This document shows positions 21,744-22,012 of a DNA stretch of 22,012 nt, one piece after another. The translations under genes and the position numbers were made by a program. Every line of letters begins with the position of its first letter. Position 1 is the stretch's first letter. The notes below the pieces were generated by a model that saw only the letters and a list, made by a program, of their open reading frames with translations, was not told the DNA's origin and made no database searches. The stretch comes from SYIM01 sp964581825 (GTDB lineage Bacteria; Pseudomonadota; Gammaproteobacteria; Burkholderiales; Burkholderiaceae_E), in contig CAZORB010000069.1 of NCBI GenBank assembly GCA_964581825.1, positions 1-22,012 on the forward strand. Direction: 5' to 3'.

Positions 21744-22012
21744 GAGAACCCCCTTGGTGACTGACTTGGTAATGAAATCCTCAGCGTATGGCGACGGGAC
21801 GCTTTCCCCGCGCGGTGCGGATGATACGCCGCGTGAGGGTTGTTTGATGTGTTTTTTCGGGGGCTCGTCTGGGCCTGAGGCGCGGTGAGGTTGTGCGCGC
21901 TACCTTGCACACCTGAACCCGATGTTATGGTGCCCCGCTGCAGGGGCGCGTGAGAGTTTTCTGCCTCGCTCGGTCGTACGCAAAGCCTCAGCGTTGGAAT
22001 CGTGGCCACCGC
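21744..22012. other. Region upstream of the TctC-like gene, to the window edge
   Basis: I see no convincing gene in these 269 bases; a proline- and arginine-rich minus-strand ORF running to the edge has no recognisable content. A small hairpin GCCCC (21932-21936) with GGGGC (21943-21947) is visible. The region should hold the promoter of the TctC-like gene. TATCAT on the minus strand (21826 to 21821) is a -10 candidate, but without a matching -35. Confidence 0.3.

Noticed and set aside
1..22012. CRISPR arrays, tRNA/rRNA genes, insertion sequences or integrases
   Set aside because: I saw no regularly spaced repeats, no cloverleaf-like or rRNA sequences, and no transposase or integrase motifs on either strand. 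The only tandem repeat is the short Asp-Val hexanucleotide track.

Overview
The window looks like chromosomal DNA of a GC-rich betaproteobacterium, most likely of the order Burkholderiales. Pointers are an orphan Bug/TctC-type periplasmic binding protein, a TRAP transporter next to MmgE/PrpD, adducin-like aldolase and flavoprotein genes, and a Burkholderiales-style cold-shock protein. This placement is inference; no rRNA or tRNA is present to confirm it.

Layout. (1) Positions 1-2720, all plus strand and visibly less GC-rich: a DUF1778/GNAT toxin-antitoxin pair with its promoter and a palindrome between -35 and -10, a cold-shock gene with a long leader and a strong terminator, and a cytoplasmic trypsin-like protease with an unknown N-terminal domain. 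(2) Positions 2767-7238, minus strand: a dctP-dctQ-dctM TRAP operon ending in a flavoprotein dehydrogenase, with a strong stem-loop between dctP and dctQ. (3) Positions 7412-13965: a zinc-type medium-chain dehydrogenase (plus), an Asp/Glu-racemase-like protein and an alpha/beta hydrolase (minus, nearly touching), then two tandem MmgE/PrpD proteins and an adducin-like class II aldolase (plus). (4) Positions 14142-17110, minus strand: a putative type III secretion operon, made of a long SigE-like chaperone and an IpgD/SopB-family phosphoinositide phosphatase effector. (5) Positions 17230-21743: an old-yellow-enzyme/Fe-S flavoprotein divergent from a second 468-residue flavoprotein dehydrogenase, then a convergent TctC-like binding protein.

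Regions 2, 3 and 5 read as one accessory catabolic neighbourhood. Imported organic acids (TRAP and Bug binding proteins) would be worked on by flavin dehydrogenases, an ene-reductase-like enzyme, MmgE/PrpD lyases or epimerases, a hydrolase and an aldolase-fold enzyme. The substrate cannot be told from sequence, and no transcriptional regulator gene is present. Several of these enzymes lack textbook catalytic residues, so their reactions may differ from their family names.

The most striking item is region 4: a host-directed SopB/IpgD-type phosphatase with an intact CKSGKDR signature, paired with an enlarged chaperone and set among metabolic genes with no secretion apparatus in view.
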